Assembly (NCBI RefSeq): GCF_030646615.1
Contig: NZ_JAUSLG010000002.1
Coordinates: 1 to 64,000 of the forward strand
Direction of reading: 5' to 3'
Length of the DNA: 64,000 nt
Origin: Phenylobacterium sp.
Lineage (GTDB): Bacteria > Pseudomonadota > Alphaproteobacteria > Caulobacterales > Caulobacteraceae
A program made the position numbers and the translations under genes. The notes under the pieces were generated by a model. That model worked only from the letters and a program-made list of their open reading frames with translations, searched no databases and was not told where the DNA came from. Each line of letters starts with the position of its first letter. Within the stretch, counting starts at the first letter, position 1. This document shows positions 50,684 to 61,117 of the stretch, piece after piece.

Positions 50684-52084
50684 ATGTCCCAATACGACGT
50701 CGTCATCATCGGGGGCGGCCCCGGCGGATACAATGCGGCCATCCGAGCCGGACAGCTGGGCCTGAAGGTCGCCTGCGTCGAGAAGCGCGAGACCCTGGGG
50801 GGCACCTGCCTGAATGTGGGCTGCATGCCGTCCAAGGCCCTGCTGCACGCCTCGGAAATGTATGACGCCGCCGTGGGCAAGGACTTCGCCACCCTCGGCA
50901 TCGAGGTGAAGCCCAAGCTGAACCTGTCGCAGATGATGGCCCAGAAGGCCGACTCGGTGACCCAGCTGACCAAGGGCATCGAATTCCTGTTCAAGAAGAA
51001 CAAGGCCGACTGGATCAAGGGCGCCGGCAAGATCACCGGCCCCGGCAAGGTCGAGGTCACCGCCGCCGACGGTTCGGTCCAGACCCTGGACGCCAAGAAC
51101 ATCGTCATCGCCACCGGCTCGGAGCCGACCCCGCTGCCCGGCGTGACCATCGACCAGAAGCGCATCGTCGATTCCACCGGCGCCCTGTCCCTGCCGGAAG
51201 TGCCCAAGAAGCTGATCGTGGTCGGCGCCGGCATCATCGGCCTGGAGCTGGGCTCGGTCTGGCGCCGCCTGGGCGCCGAGGTGACCGTGGTGGAGTTCCT
51301 CGACCGCATTACGCCGGGCATGGACACCGAGACGGCCAAGACCTTCCAGCGGTCCCTGACCAAGCAGGGGATCGTCTTCAAGCTGGGCGCCAAGGTGACC
51401 GGCGCTGCGACCTCCAAGTCCGGGGTCAAGCTCACGGTCGAGCCCGTGGCCGGCGGCGAGGCTGAGACGCTGGAGGCCGACTACGTCCTGGTGGCCATCG
51501 GCCGACGGCCCTACACCGAAGGCCTGGGCCTGGAGAGCGTCGGCGTCACGCCGGACAAGCGCGGGGTCATCGAGACCGATCACTTCAAGACCTCGGCGCA
51601 GGGCGTCTGGGCCATCGGCGACGCCATCCATGGCCCCATGCTGGCCCACAAGGCCGAGGAAGACGCCGTGGCCTGCATCGAGCTGATCGCCGGCAAGGCT
51701 GGTCATGTGGACTATAATCTGGTGCCCAGCGTGGTCTACACCGCCCCGGAAGTGGCCTGGGTCGGCAAGACCGAGGAGCAGCTGAAGGAGGTCGGCGTGG
51801 CCTACAAGGTCGGCAAGTTCCCCTTCACCGCCAACAGCCGGGCCAAGATCAACCACGAGACCGACGGCTTCGCCAAGGTCCTGGCCGACGCCAAGACCGA
51901 CGAGATCCTCGGCGTCCATATTGTCGGGCCGCAGGCTGGCGAGATGATCGGCGAATATTGCGTGGCCATGGCCTTCAAGGCCGCCAGCGAGGACATCGCC
52001 CGCATCTGCCACCCGCACCCCACCCGCTCCGAAGCCGGCCGCCAGGCCGCCATGGGCGTCGAAGGCTGGACCATGCAGGCCTAG
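50684..52084 (+). CDS. lpdA: Dihydrolipoyl dehydrogenase
   Basis: DVVIIGGGPGGYNAAIRAGQLGLKVACVEKRETLGGTCLNVGCMPSKALLHASE; C-terminal CHPHPTRSEAGRQAAM. Confidence 0.97.
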   Translation: MSQYDVVIIGGGPGGYNAAIRAGQLGLKVACVEKRETLGGTCLNVGCMPSKALLHASEMYDAAVGKDFATLGIEVKPKLNLSQMMAQKADSVTQLTKGIEFLFKKNKADWIKGAGKITGPGKVEVTAADGSVQTLDAKNIVIATGSEPTPLPGVTIDQKRIVDSTGALSLPEVPKKLIVVGAGIIGLELGSVWRRLGAEVTVVEFLDRITPGMDTETAKTFQRSLTKQGIVFKLGAKVTGAATSKSGVKLTVEPVAGGEAETLEADYVLVAIGRRPYTEGLGLESVGVTPDKRGVIETDHFKTSAQGVWAIGDAIHGPMLAHKAEEDAVACIELIAGKAGHVDYNLVPSVVYTAPEVAWVGKTEEQLKEVGVAYKVGKFPFTANSRAKINHETDGFAKVLADAKTDEILGVHIVGPQAGEMIGEYCVAMAFKAASEDIARICHPHPTRSEAGRQAAMGVEGWTMQA

Positions 52085-52092
52085 GCCCTGCG

Positions 52093-52202
52093 TTCTTCGA
52101 GGCTCGCTGGCGCTCGCACCTCAGGATGAGGGCGGTGGGTTGGCGGGCCTCAGTCCGTCCTCATCCTGAGGCCCCTGCGCAAGCAAGGCCTCGAAGGACG
52201 AG
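52093..52202. repeat. Long inverted-repeat intergenic element
   Basis: 13-bp perfect arms CCTCAGGATGAGG (52119-52131) / CCTCATCCTGAGG (52159-52171), extended imperfectly outward by TTCGAGG..CCTCGAA. Confidence 0.8.
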
Positions 52203-52240
52203 GGCGGTCGCTGGGCGGTGTTCCACATTATCTCTCATCT

Positions 52241-52261
52241 TGGTCGGGCTTGACCCGACCA
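52241..52261. repeat. Inverted repeat core of dispersed intergenic element (copy 2)
   Basis: TGGTCGGG-CTTGA-CCCGACCA, with downstream ATCCATGAACAC...GCATGGGCCCTCGG as at 18736. Confidence 0.75.
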
Positions 52262-52356
52262 TCCATGAACACCGCGATAGGCCGGTGCGCATGGGCCCTC
52301 GGGTCCAGCCCAAGGGTGACGGAAAACAATCGGGATGAGGGCTGGGCCCGTCGGGC

Positions 52357-52857
52357 TCAGCTTGCCTGGGCCAGGGCCTCGGCTTCCAGCACCAGCACGT
52401 ATTCCTCGACCTCTTCCCCGCGACCGGGGGCGAAGGCCCTGGCCTGGCCGCGGATGGCGAAGCCGGCGTGCTGCAGCACCTTGATCGAGGCGATATTGTC
52501 CTTGGCCACCCGGGCCTGGACGGGACGGACCTCCACCTGCTCCAGGAAGGCGGTGAGGGCGCCGGTGGCCACCCCATGGCCCCACCAGGGCTTGCCCACC
52601 CAATAGGAGATCGACGGCGCCCCATAGGGCGCTTCGTTGATGATGTGGCCGGCCACGTCGCCCGCCACCACGATGGTTCGCGCGGCGACGCCCGGCGTCT
52701 TCAGCAGACGGTCCCAGCGGGCCATGAAGGCGGCGCGGTCCTCGGGATCAGCGGCGCCGAAGGCGGCCATGCGGTTGGCGCTCTTGTCCCGCTGCTGCTC
52801 GAAGAAGATCGGCAGGTCGGCGGATGTGACGGATCGCAGTCGGATCGGGCAGGTCAT
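52357..52857 (-). CDS. GNAT family N-acetyltransferase
   Basis: RLRSVTSADLPIFFEQQRDKSANRMAAFGAADPEDRAAFMARWDRLL, SYWVGKPWWGHGVATGALTAFLE. Confidence 0.9.
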   Translation of the reverse strand: MTCPIRLRSVTSADLPIFFEQQRDKSANRMAAFGAADPEDRAAFMARWDRLLKTPGVAARTIVVAGDVAGHIINEAPYGAPSISYWVGKPWWGHGVATGALTAFLEQVEVRPVQARVAKDNIASIKVLQHAGFAIRGQARAFAPGRGEEVEEYVLVLEAEALAQAS

Positions 52858-53792
52858 GCGTGGGGGTGAGCCTTGGCGTAGGCGGCGAGCAGCCGCTGGG
52901 CGTCCACCTCGGTGTAACGTTGGGTGGTGGACAGCGACGCGTGGCCTAACAGGTCCTGAATAGAACGCAAGTCGGCGCCCGCCCCCAGGAGGTGGGTCGC
53001 GAAGGAATGACGCAGGGCGTGCGGCGTGGCGCTGTCGGGCAGGCCGAGCCGGCCGCGCAGGATCTGCATGCTGGCCTGCACGTGCCGCGGGCTGAGCGGT
53101 CCGCCTCGCCGGGCGCGGAACAGGGGCTCATCGCCCGCCAGCACGAAGGGCAGGTCGGCCAGATAGGCCTCGATCGCCGCGCTCACCGCCGGCAGCACCG
53201 GGACCAGGCGGGTCTTGCCGCCCTTGCCGGTAATCCGCAGGGTTTGCCCCAGGGGCGCGTCGCTGCGGCGCAGGGACAGGGCCTCGGAAATCCGCAGGCC
53301 GCAACCATAGAGCAGGGTGAAGACGGCGGCGTCCCGGCTGGCCTCCCAGGGGTCCAGGTCGGCGTTGAGGCCCGGCTCGGCGATGAGGCCGAAGGCCTGG
53401 TCCTCGCTGATCGGCCGCGGGGCGCCGGGCTTGACCCGGGGGCCGCGCACCAGGGTGACCGCCGCGTTGGCGACGCCGAGCCTTCGATCGAGAAACCTGT
53501 GGAAACCTCGCACGGCCGACAGGGCCTGGGACAGGGAGCGCGGCGACAGGGGATGATCACCCTGGCGCAGATAGGCCAGCCAGGCGCGCAGCTCAGCGGT
53601 CTCGATTCCCGCCAGGTGGGCGATGGTCAGGGGACCGCCGCGGTGCTTTTCCAGAAAGGCCACATAGCGACGACCGGCCGCCCCATAGGCCTCCAGGGTG
53701 CGGGGCGAGGCCCGCCGCTCCTGGGCCAGGTGAGCGAGCCAGGCCTGAACCGCCTGCACGGCCTCGGCCTGCTGGCCCGGCAGGGCGCTCAC
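52854..53792 (-). CDS. xerC: Tyrosine recombinase XerC
   Basis: YGCGLRISEALSLRRSD, ATPHALRHSFATHLLGAGADLRSIQDLLGHASLSTTQRYTEVD; GTG start overlaps the DUF484 stop. Confidence 0.94.
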   Translation of the reverse strand: MSALPGQQAEAVQAVQAWLAHLAQERRASPRTLEAYGAAGRRYVAFLEKHRGGPLTIAHLAGIETAELRAWLAYLRQGDHPLSPRSLSQALSAVRGFHRFLDRRLGVANAAVTLVRGPRVKPGAPRPISEDQAFGLIAEPGLNADLDPWEASRDAAVFTLLYGCGLRISEALSLRRSDAPLGQTLRITGKGGKTRLVPVLPAVSAAIEAYLADLPFVLAGDEPLFRARRGGPLSPRHVQASMQILRGRLGLPDSATPHALRHSFATHLLGAGADLRSIQDLLGHASLSTTQRYTEVDAQRLLAAYAKAHPHA

Positions 53793-54475
53793 AGGACCGG
53801 CCAACGCTCCGCCGTGCGCTCGATCACCCGGGCCAGGAAGGCCACCAGCTCGGCGCCCATGTCTTCGGTGAAGCCTTCGGGATCGGACGAGCCGAAGGCT
53901 ACGATGCCCTCCCGGGCCGGCTCCCACATGGCCAGGCGCACCAGGGCCATGGACTTCACGTCCCCGGCCCGGTCGCCGAACAGGCCGAGCGCCGGGGCCC
54001 AGAAGCCCATGCGGGTCAGTTTCTGATGCCCGCCCAGGATCATGTCCACCTGGCCCTCCACCAGGGGCCGCCAGCCGGCCGGGGTGCGCTCAGGCCCTTC
54101 CAGGGCCACGACGCCGCTGCACAGGGCGAAGCGCAGCTGGGCCAGGTCGTCCACCCGGCGGGCCAGATCGGCGTGGTTGCGGGCCTCCAGCAGGTCGATG
54201 ACGGCGCCGTGGGTGTGGGCCTGGGCGGCGAAATTGGCCCGGGCCGTGGATTCCAGCCGCCGCCGCACGGCCGATTCCTTGCGGTGGGCCGCATGGACCC
54301 GGGCCAGGGCGGCCGGCCCGAAGGCCACCACATTGTCCGGCAACGTCTGCAGGCCGAGCTGGGCCAGCAGGTCGGGATCGTCCAGCAGGACGGCGGGGTT
54401 TTCCAGCAGGAAGCGGCGCACCTCGTCCTTGGCCTCGTGGGCGCTCATCGCCCCGTCGATGCTGGTCCCGTCCAT
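53789..54475 (-). CDS. DUF484 family protein
   Basis: VRRFLLENPAVLLDDPDLLAQLGLQ...FAAQAHTHGAVIDLLEARNHADLARRVDDLAQ...; upstream of and coupled to xerC. Confidence 0.87.
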   Translation of the reverse strand: MDGTSIDGAMSAHEAKDEVRRFLLENPAVLLDDPDLLAQLGLQTLPDNVVAFGPAALARVHAAHRKESAVRRRLESTARANFAAQAHTHGAVIDLLEARNHADLARRVDDLAQLRFALCSGVVALEGPERTPAGWRPLVEGQVDMILGGHQKLTRMGFWAPALGLFGDRAGDVKSMALVRLAMWEPAREGIVAFGSSDPEGFTEDMGAELVAFLARVIERTAERWPVL

Positions 54476-54493
54476 GCGCGCCGTCCCTTAGGT

Positions 54494-55147
54494 TCAGAGG
54501 ATCGACTGGCCGGTCTTGGCCCAGTCGCTCATGAACTGATCAAGACCCTTCTCGGTTAACGGGTGCTTGAACAGGTCGAGGAAGACTGACGGCGGAATGG
54601 TCGCGCAATCGGCGCCGGCCAGGGCCGAGGCGGTGACATGGGCCGGATGGCGCACCGAGGCGGCGAGAATCTCGGTGTCGAAATCATAGTTGTCGTAGAT
54701 GGCGCGGATCTCGGCGATCAGCTCCATGCCGTCGGCCCCATGGTCGTCCAGGCGGCCGATGAAGGGCGAGATGTAGGTGGCGCCCGCCTTGGCGGCCATC
54801 AGGGCCTGGGCGGCGGAGAAGCACAGGGTGACGTTGGTCTGGATTCCCTCGCGGGACAGCTCGCCGGTGGCGGTGAGCCCGGCCCGGGTCAGGGGCAGCT
54901 TGACCACCACATTGGGGGCCACGCCGGCCAGCTTGCGGCCCTCGGCCAGCATGGCCTCGACCTCGATGGCGGCGACCTCGGCGCTCACCGGCCCCTCGAC
55001 GAGGTCGCAAATCTCAGCGATGACCTCCAGCATGGGACGGCCCGACTTGGCGATCAGCGACGGATTGGTGGTGACGCCGTCCACCAGTCCGGTGGAGGCC
55101 AGGTCCTTCAGGACGGCCGTGTCGGTGGTGTCGAGAAAGATCTGCAT
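54494..55147 (-). CDS. fsa: Fructose-6-phosphate aldolase/transaldolase family
   Basis: [86 protein letters not shown]. Confidence 0.92.
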   Translation of the reverse strand: MQIFLDTTDTAVLKDLASTGLVDGVTTNPSLIAKSGRPMLEVIAEICDLVEGPVSAEVAAIEVEAMLAEGRKLAGVAPNVVVKLPLTRAGLTATGELSREGIQTNVTLCFSAAQALMAAKAGATYISPFIGRLDDHGADGMELIAEIRAIYDNYDFDTEILAASVRHPAHVTASALAGADCATIPPSVFLDLFKHPLTEKGLDQFMSDWAKTGQSIL

Positions 55148-55240
55148 GGCCTGGGCCTCCCTGCGCAGTGGATGGCGGTGTGTAGCGCCTGCGCGGGGTC
55201 CTCGCCACCCTGAGCGCGTGACAGTTTCTGGGCTCCGGCC

Positions 55241-57403
55241 GTGAGCCGCATCGCCTCGGTCCTGCTGCCCATGCCCCTGCCGGAGGCCTTCGACTACGCC
55301 GAGCCCGAGGGCATGGGGCTGCAGGTGGGTGACCAGGTGGCCGCCCCACTGGGTCCCCGCACCCTGCGCGGCGTCGTCACCGCCCTGCGCGACGCCGTCG
55401 GCGGCAACCGGCCGCTCAAGCCCCTGGAATCACGGCTGGCCGACCCGCCCCTGCCGCCGAGGACCCTGGAGTTCATCCAGTGGGCCGCCCGCTACGCCGT
55501 CGATGCGCCGGGCCAGCCCCTGGCCATCGCCCTGCGCGGCGCCCGCGCGCCGAAGGCCCGGCCGGAAAAACAGGTGATCGCCACCGGAACCGCGCCTTCC
55601 CGCCTGACCCCGGCCCGGGACAGGGTGCTGGCCGCCCTGGCGGGCTTTTCCGGCGCGCCCGCCGACCTCGCCCGCCGGGCCGAGGTGTCGGCCGGCGTGG
55701 TCAAGGGGCTGATCGACGAGGGCGTGCTCGCCGTCCGCCTGGCGCTGGCCCCCGTCGCCTTCCCGGCCCCTGATCTCTCCCGCCCCCGAAGCCCGCTCAA
55801 TCCCAGCCAGGCGGCGGCGGCCCAGGCGCTCACCGCCATGATGGCTGAGGGAGGCTTCAACGTCGCCCTGCTGGACGGGGTGACCGGTTCGGGCAAGACC
55901 GAGGTCTATCTGGAGGCCGTGGCCGCGGCCCTGGCCGCCGACCCCTCAGCCCAGGTGCTGGTGCTGCTGCCGGAGATTGCGCTGACCCAGGCGGTGCTGG
56001 CCCGTTTCGCCGAGCGGTTCGGGGCCATGCCGGCCGAATGGCATTCCGGCGTCGCCCCGCCAGCCCGGCGCTGGGTCTGGGAAGCGGTGGCCACCGGCGC
56101 CTGCCCCATCGTGGTCGGCGCCCGCTCGGCCCTGTTCCTGCCGTTCGTGAACCTCAAGCTGATCGTGGTGGACGAGGAGCACGACACCTCGTTCAAGCAG
56201 GAGGAGGGCTTCATCTACCAGGCCCGGGACCTGGCCGTGGTGCGCGGCAAGATGGAGGCGGCCGCCGTCGTCCTGGCCTCGGCCACGCCGTCGCTGGAAT
56301 CCCTGCGCAACGCCGAGACCGGCCGCTATCGCTGGCTGCGGCTGTCGGCCCGCCATGGCGCCGCCGTGCTGCCGCAGATCGAGCTGATCGACCTGCGGGC
56401 GGTTCCCCTGGAGCATGGCCGCTGGCTCTCGCCGCCCCTGGTGGAGGCGGTGGGCGAGACCCTGGCCCGGGGGGAGCAGGCGCTCCTGTTCCTCAACCGT
56501 CGGGGCTATGCGCCCCTGGTGCTCTGCCGGGCCTGCGGCGAGCGGCTGACCGCGCCCGACACCGATTCCTGGCTGGTGGAGCATCGCTATACCGGCCGGC
56601 TGGTCTGCCACCTCACGGGCTTCTCCATGGCCAAGCCCAAGGCCTGTCCCCATTGCGGGGCCATCGACAGCCTGGTCTCGGTGGGCCCCGGCGTGGAACG
56701 GGTGGAGGAGGAGGCCCGCGCCCTGTTCCCGCAGGCGAAGATCGCGGTGTTTTCCTCCGACACGGTGTTCGACGCCCAGGCCGCCCGGCGGCTGGTGGAG
56801 TCCATGGCCGCCGGCGAGATCGACATCCTGGTGGCCACCCAGGCTGCGGCCAAGGGTCACAACTTCCCCAACCTGACCCTGGTCGGCGTCGTGGACGCAG
56901 ATCTTGGCCTGCGGGGCGGGGACCTTAGGGCGGCCGAGCGGACCTATCAGCTGCTGGCCCAGGCCACGGGCCGGGCGGGCCGCCACGACCGGCCGGGCCG
57001 CGCCCTGCTGCAGACCTATGCGCCGGATCATGCGGTGATGCAGGCCCTGGCCGCCCAGGACCGGGACGCCTTCGTGGCCGCCGAGATGGCCGAGCGGGAG
57101 TTGGCCGGCCTGCCGCCCTTTGGCCGCCTGGGCGCGGTGATCGTCTCGGCTGAAAATCCCCAGGCCCTGGAGGCCTTTGTCCAGGTCATGGCCGCCAGCG
57201 CCCCCAACGCCGAGGGGGTGGAGGTCTATGGCCCGGCCGACGCGCCCCTGGCCCTGATCCGCGGGCGGCGGCGCAAGCGGTTCCTGGTGCGGGCCGATCG
57301 CAATGTGGACATCTCGGCCTATCTGGCGGCCTGGCGCGCGCGGGTGAAGCCGCCAGGCTCGGTGCGGGTGGCCATCGATGTGGACCCCTACAGCTTCCTC
57401 TGA
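55241..57403 (+). CDS. priA: Primosomal protein N' (replication restart helicase PriA)
   Basis: [52 protein letters not shown], zinc-binding Cys pairs ([20 protein letters not shown]). Confidence 0.96.
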   Translation: MSRIASVLLPMPLPEAFDYAEPEGMGLQVGDQVAAPLGPRTLRGVVTALRDAVGGNRPLKPLESRLADPPLPPRTLEFIQWAARYAVDAPGQPLAIALRGARAPKARPEKQVIATGTAPSRLTPARDRVLAALAGFSGAPADLARRAEVSAGVVKGLIDEGVLAVRLALAPVAFPAPDLSRPRSPLNPSQAAAAQALTAMMAEGGFNVALLDGVTGSGKTEVYLEAVAAALAADPSAQVLVLLPEIALTQAVLARFAERFGAMPAEWHSGVAPPARRWVWEAVATGACPIVVGARSALFLPFVNLKLIVVDEEHDTSFKQEEGFIYQARDLAVVRGKMEAAAVVLASATPSLESLRNAETGRYRWLRLSARHGAAVLPQIELIDLRAVPLEHGRWLSPPLVEAVGETLARGEQALLFLNRRGYAPLVLCRACGERLTAPDTDSWLVEHRYTGRLVCHLTGFSMAKPKACPHCGAIDSLVSVGPGVERVEEEARALFPQAKIAVFSSDTVFDAQAARRLVESMAAGEIDILVATQAAAKGHNFPNLTLVGVVDADLGLRGGDLRAAERTYQLLAQATGRAGRHDRPGRALLQTYAPDHAVMQALAAQDRDAFVAAEMAERELAGLPPFGRLGAVIVSAENPQALEAFVQVMAASAPNAEGVEVYGPADAPLALIRGRRRKRFLVRADRNVDISAYLAAWRARVKPPGSVRVAIDVDPYSFL

Positions 57404-57568
57404 GCGCTCTTTCCCCGAGCGCCCCCCGAGCGCCCTTTTCTCTAGGTGCTCTGGGCGCCGGGCGAGCCGGACCAGTCGTCGGGTCGCCGACGGACTCCCT
57501 GTGTCTGGCGCTGTAGGCCTGATAGGGTCCCAATTCCCTCCCAGCCGACCCCCGAGGCGTCAGCCCCC

Positions 57569-58336
57569 ATGTCCATGGGCCACTCCAGTCCCGACCCCCG
57601 CCGTCCGGCGGCGGCGTCAGACCTTTCCGCTTTTCGCGGCAACCGGCTGCTGGCGGCCCTGCCGCCGGCGGTGCTGCGGGAGCTTGCGCCCAGTCTGCGG
57701 CAGATCACCCTGGAGCGGGGGCGGGTGTTGTTCGAACCCGGCGATGATGTGGAGACCACCCACCTGCCGGCCGGCCCGGCGATCATCTCGCTGGTTCTGG
57801 TCACCCGGGACGGCCGCGAGGTTGAGGCCGCCAGCATCGGTCGCGAAGGCGCCGCCGGCGGCATTGTCAGCGCCGGAAACAAGCCCGCCTACGCCCGCGC
57901 CGTGGTCCAGGTGGCCGGCCCGGCCCTGGCCGTCGCCACCGAGGTGCTGGAATCCGCCAAGCGCCGGCATCCGGAAATCTCGGACCTGTTCTCCCGCTAT
58001 GCCGACAGCCTGCTGGCCCAGGTCATGCAATCGGCGCTGTGCAACGCCCTGCATCCGGTGGAGCAGCGAGCCTGCCGCTGGCTGCTGTCGACCCATGACC
58101 GGGCCGAATCCAATGTCATCCGCCTGACGCAGCAGTCCCTGGCCGAGATGCTGGGGGTGCAGCGCACCACCGTCTCCGGCGTCGCCAAGGCCCTGGAGCA
58201 TCGCGGCCTGATCCGCCAGCACCACGGCCATGTGGAGATCCTCGACCGGGACGGCCTCGAGGAGGCCTGCTGCGAATGCTACCGCGCGGTCGAGGACCAC
58301 TTCGCCGTGCTGCTGCCCGAGGTCACCGAGGACTGA
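57569..58336 (+). CDS. Crp/Fnr family transcriptional regulator
   Basis: LFEPGDDVETTHLPAGPAIISLVLVTRDGREVEAASIGREGAAGG (cNMP-binding fold), RLTQQSLAEMLGVQRTTVSGVAKALEHRGLIRQ (HTH). Confidence 0.9.
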   Translation: MSMGHSSPDPRRPAAASDLSAFRGNRLLAALPPAVLRELAPSLRQITLERGRVLFEPGDDVETTHLPAGPAIISLVLVTRDGREVEAASIGREGAAGGIVSAGNKPAYARAVVQVAGPALAVATEVLESAKRRHPEISDLFSRYADSLLAQVMQSALCNALHPVEQRACRWLLSTHDRAESNVIRLTQQSLAEMLGVQRTTVSGVAKALEHRGLIRQHHGHVEILDRDGLEEACCECYRAVEDHFAVLLPEVTED

Positions 58337-58363
58337 GCCCGTTCCGATGAGCCCCGCGGCGCC

Positions 58364-60082
58364 TCAGGCCTCCACCTCGGCAGGCTTGGGCGGGGCGGGG
58401 CTATGGCGATCCTTCAGGGGAACGCCGGGGATCATCAACATGAGCACAAAGCCGATCAGCAGCACGGCCAGGCTGAACATGATCCCATAGACCACGGCGG
58501 TGGACAGGCTCTGGCGGATCACCTGATCGGCGGCCCGGGTGGTCGGGTCGGCGGCGCGGGCCTCGGCCTGACTGGGATCGGCGTCCCGCTCCATGGCCAT
58601 CCGCTGCAGGTCCGACAGCTCCAGGGTCTCCATTTGAAGGGCGGGATTTTCGGCCGACAGCCGGCCAAGCTCGGCGGTCAGGCCCCAGGTGAGGATGGCG
58701 CCGAACAGGGCCACCCCCATGGTCGAGCCGATCTGGCGGACGAACTGGCCCGAGCTGGTGGCCACGCCAAGCTGATGCATGGGTACGGCGTTCTGAACCG
58801 CCAGGCCAAACAGGCTCTGGCCGGGACCAAGGCCGACGCCGACGATCAGCAGCCGCCAGGCCAGGTCCAGGGTGCTGGTGTCCGGGCCGATGAAGCAGAG
58901 CGAAAAGACCCCGGCGATCAGCACCGCGCCGCCGCCGATCATGAACGGCTTGTAGACCCCGGTCTTGGTCACCAGCCGGCCATTGAGGGTCGAGGAGGCC
59001 ACCAGACCGACCATCAGGGCCAGCATGGTCAGGCCGCTGCGGGTGGCCGGCACACCCTGGCCCACCTGCATGTAGAGGGGCAGGAAGGAGGTCACCCCCA
59101 TGAAGGCCATGGAATAGACGAAGGCCGCGCCATTGGCGGTGTTGAAGGTGCGGTTCTGGAACAGCTCCAGGGGCAGGATCGGGTCCCGCACCGCCTTCTG
59201 GACGAAGACGAAGGCCGTCAGGCTGACGCCGGCGCTCGCCAGCAGCCCCAGGATCAGGGGCGAGCCCCAGCCATAGTCCCGGCCGCCCCAGGTGATGGCC
59301 AGGAGCAGGGTGGTGAAGCCGACCACGATGAGGCCGGCGCCGACAAAGTCGATCCGCCCCTCGCCCCGGGGCGGCAGGGCCGGCATCTTGATCAGGATCA
59401 TGGCCACGGCGGCCAGCGCGAACGGCACGTTCACATAGAAGACCCAGCGCCAGCCCTCGATCACATGGCCGGCCAGTTCGACGGTCCCATGGTCGGTGAA
59501 GAAGCCGCCGATGACCGGGCCAAAGATGCTGGCCACCCCGAACACCGCCCCGAACAGGCCGGAGAACTGAGCCCTTTCCCGCGGGGCGTAGAGGTCGGCG
59601 ATGATGGCGAAGGCGATGGTGAACAGCGCCCCGCCGCCAATCCCCTGGATGGCCCGGGCGGTGATCAGTTGGACCATGCCGCCGCCGAGGACGGGCAGGT
59701 CGCCGAACTCTCCGGCCAGACCCGCCAGCCAGGATCCGCCCAGGAAGATGCCGATCCCGATCAGCAGGATGGGCTTGCGGCCATAGATGTCGCCGAGCTT
59801 GCCCCAGATGGGCACCATGACGGTCGAGGCCAGCAGATAGGCCGTGGTCGCCCAGGCGTAGAGGTGGAGGCCAGACAGGTCCGAGACGATCCGCGGCATG
59901 GCCGTGGCCACCACGGTCTGGCTCATGGCGCTCAGCAGGAAGACGATCAGGACCGAGATTAGCGTGAGGCGGCGATCGGCCTCGTTAAAAACTTGGGGCT
60001 CTTGCAACGCGGCGTTTCCAAAGCGACGTTCGAGCGCCGCCAAATTATGCGGATCTGCACGACGCGAAAAAGCGCCGCCCAA
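58364..60082 (-). CDS. MFS multidrug efflux transporter, DHA2 (14-TM) family; start uncertain
   Basis: FLLSAMSQTVVATAMPRIVSDLSGLHLYAWATTAYLLASTVMVPIWGKLGDIYGRKPILL, QGIGGGALFTIAFAIIADLYAPRERAQ. Confidence 0.92.
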   Translation of the reverse strand: MGGAFSRRADPHNLAALERRFGNAALQEPQVFNEADRRLTLISVLIVFLLSAMSQTVVATAMPRIVSDLSGLHLYAWATTAYLLASTVMVPIWGKLGDIYGRKPILLIGIGIFLGGSWLAGLAGEFGDLPVLGGGMVQLITARAIQGIGGGALFTIAFAIIADLYAPRERAQFSGLFGAVFGVASIFGPVIGGFFTDHGTVELAGHVIEGWRWVFYVNVPFALAAVAMILIKMPALPPRGEGRIDFVGAGLIVVGFTTLLLAITWGGRDYGWGSPLILGLLASAGVSLTAFVFVQKAVRDPILPLELFQNRTFNTANGAAFVYSMAFMGVTSFLPLYMQVGQGVPATRSGLTMLALMVGLVASSTLNGRLVTKTGVYKPFMIGGGAVLIAGVFSLCFIGPDTSTLDLAWRLLIVGVGLGPGQSLFGLAVQNAVPMHQLGVATSSGQFVRQIGSTMGVALFGAILTWGLTAELGRLSAENPALQMETLELSDLQRMAMERDADPSQAEARAADPTTRAADQVIRQSLSTAVVYGIMFSLAVLLIGFVLMLMIPGVPLKDRHSPAPPKPAEVEA

Positions 60083-60148
60083 TCCGGTTTTCGAAATATC
60101 TGAGTCCGCCCAGGGCGCCGCGAAGCGCCCCGAGGCGGGGTTTAATCC

Positions 60149-60979
60149 TCAGACGTTATCAGAACCGGCCGGCGATGCATGCCCTGATGCAGCCGCGGCC
60201 GTCTTCCGTCGGGCGGCGCGACGGGCGAAGATGTTGAGCCCCTCCACCAGGCCAGAAAACGCCATGGCCGCATAGATGTAGCCCTTGGGCACGTGGAAGC
60301 CGAAGCCGTCGGCGATCAGGGTGGCGCCGATCATCAACAGGAATCCCAGGGCCAGCATGACCACGGTGGGGTTGGCGTCGATGAACTCCGCCAGGGGGTC
60401 GGCCGCCAAGAGCATGACGCCCACGGCGAAAATGACGGCGATCACCATGATCGGCAGATGGTCGGTCATGCCCACCGCCGTCAGAATCGAGTCGATGGAG
60501 AAGACCAGGTCGAGGAGCAGAATCTGCACGATCACCGCCGAGAAATTGGCGACGACCGGGCCTTTGACGTCCATCAGGCCGTGGGTGGCCTCCGGATCGA
60601 CCTTTTCGTGGATTTCAGTGGTCGCCTTCCAGACCAGGAACAGCCCGCCGGCGATCAGGATCAGGTCGCGCCACGAGAAGTCCATCTCGAACATGGGCAT
60701 GCCATGAACCGGATCTGGGGGACCCTGCAGGGGAATGCTGAACACGGTCTGCGTCATGCCGACCAGGAAGGCCAGGGTGGAGAGGAGGGCCAGGCGCATG
60801 ACCAGGGCCAGGGCGATGCCGATCTTGCGGGCCCGGCTTCGCTGCTCGGGGGGCAGCTTGTTGGACAGGATGGAAATGAAGACCAGATTGTCGATACCGA
60901 GCACCACCTCCATCACGATCAGGGCGACGAGCGCGGCCCAGGCGACGGGGTCGGTGAGGAGGACGAGGACGGAGTCCAT
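60149..60979 (-). CDS. TerC family integral membrane protein
   Basis: [73 protein letters not shown]. Confidence 0.93.
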   Translation of the reverse strand: MDSVLVLLTDPVAWAALVALIVMEVVLGIDNLVFISILSNKLPPEQRSRARKIGIALALVMRLALLSTLAFLVGMTQTVFSIPLQGPPDPVHGMPMFEMDFSWRDLILIAGGLFLVWKATTEIHEKVDPEATHGLMDVKGPVVANFSAVIVQILLLDLVFSIDSILTAVGMTDHLPIMVIAVIFAVGVMLLAADPLAEFIDANPTVVMLALGFLLMIGATLIADGFGFHVPKGYIYAAMAFSGLVEGLNIFARRAARRKTAAAASGHASPAGSDNV

Positions 60980-61117
60980 GGGTGATTCTCCAGGCGAGAC
61001 TCCAAGGCTTTAGATCATCCTGAAGTTCGTAGCAGCGCTAACGCGATGGTGAGGCTTCTGGCGCCAGACTGCAGCGACATAGGCTGCTTATCGCGCCGCC
61101 GCCCTGAGCCCGCCCCC

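Noticed and set aside
58403-59962. 519-aa plus-strand ORF
   Set aside because: Antisense to the DHA2 MFS transporter; no motif, shadow ORF.
60980-61060. Mn2+ (yybP-ykoY) riboswitch ahead of the terC-like gene
   Set aside because: Such riboswitches often precede TerC-family genes, but I could not find the conserved core or paired helices in the short leader.
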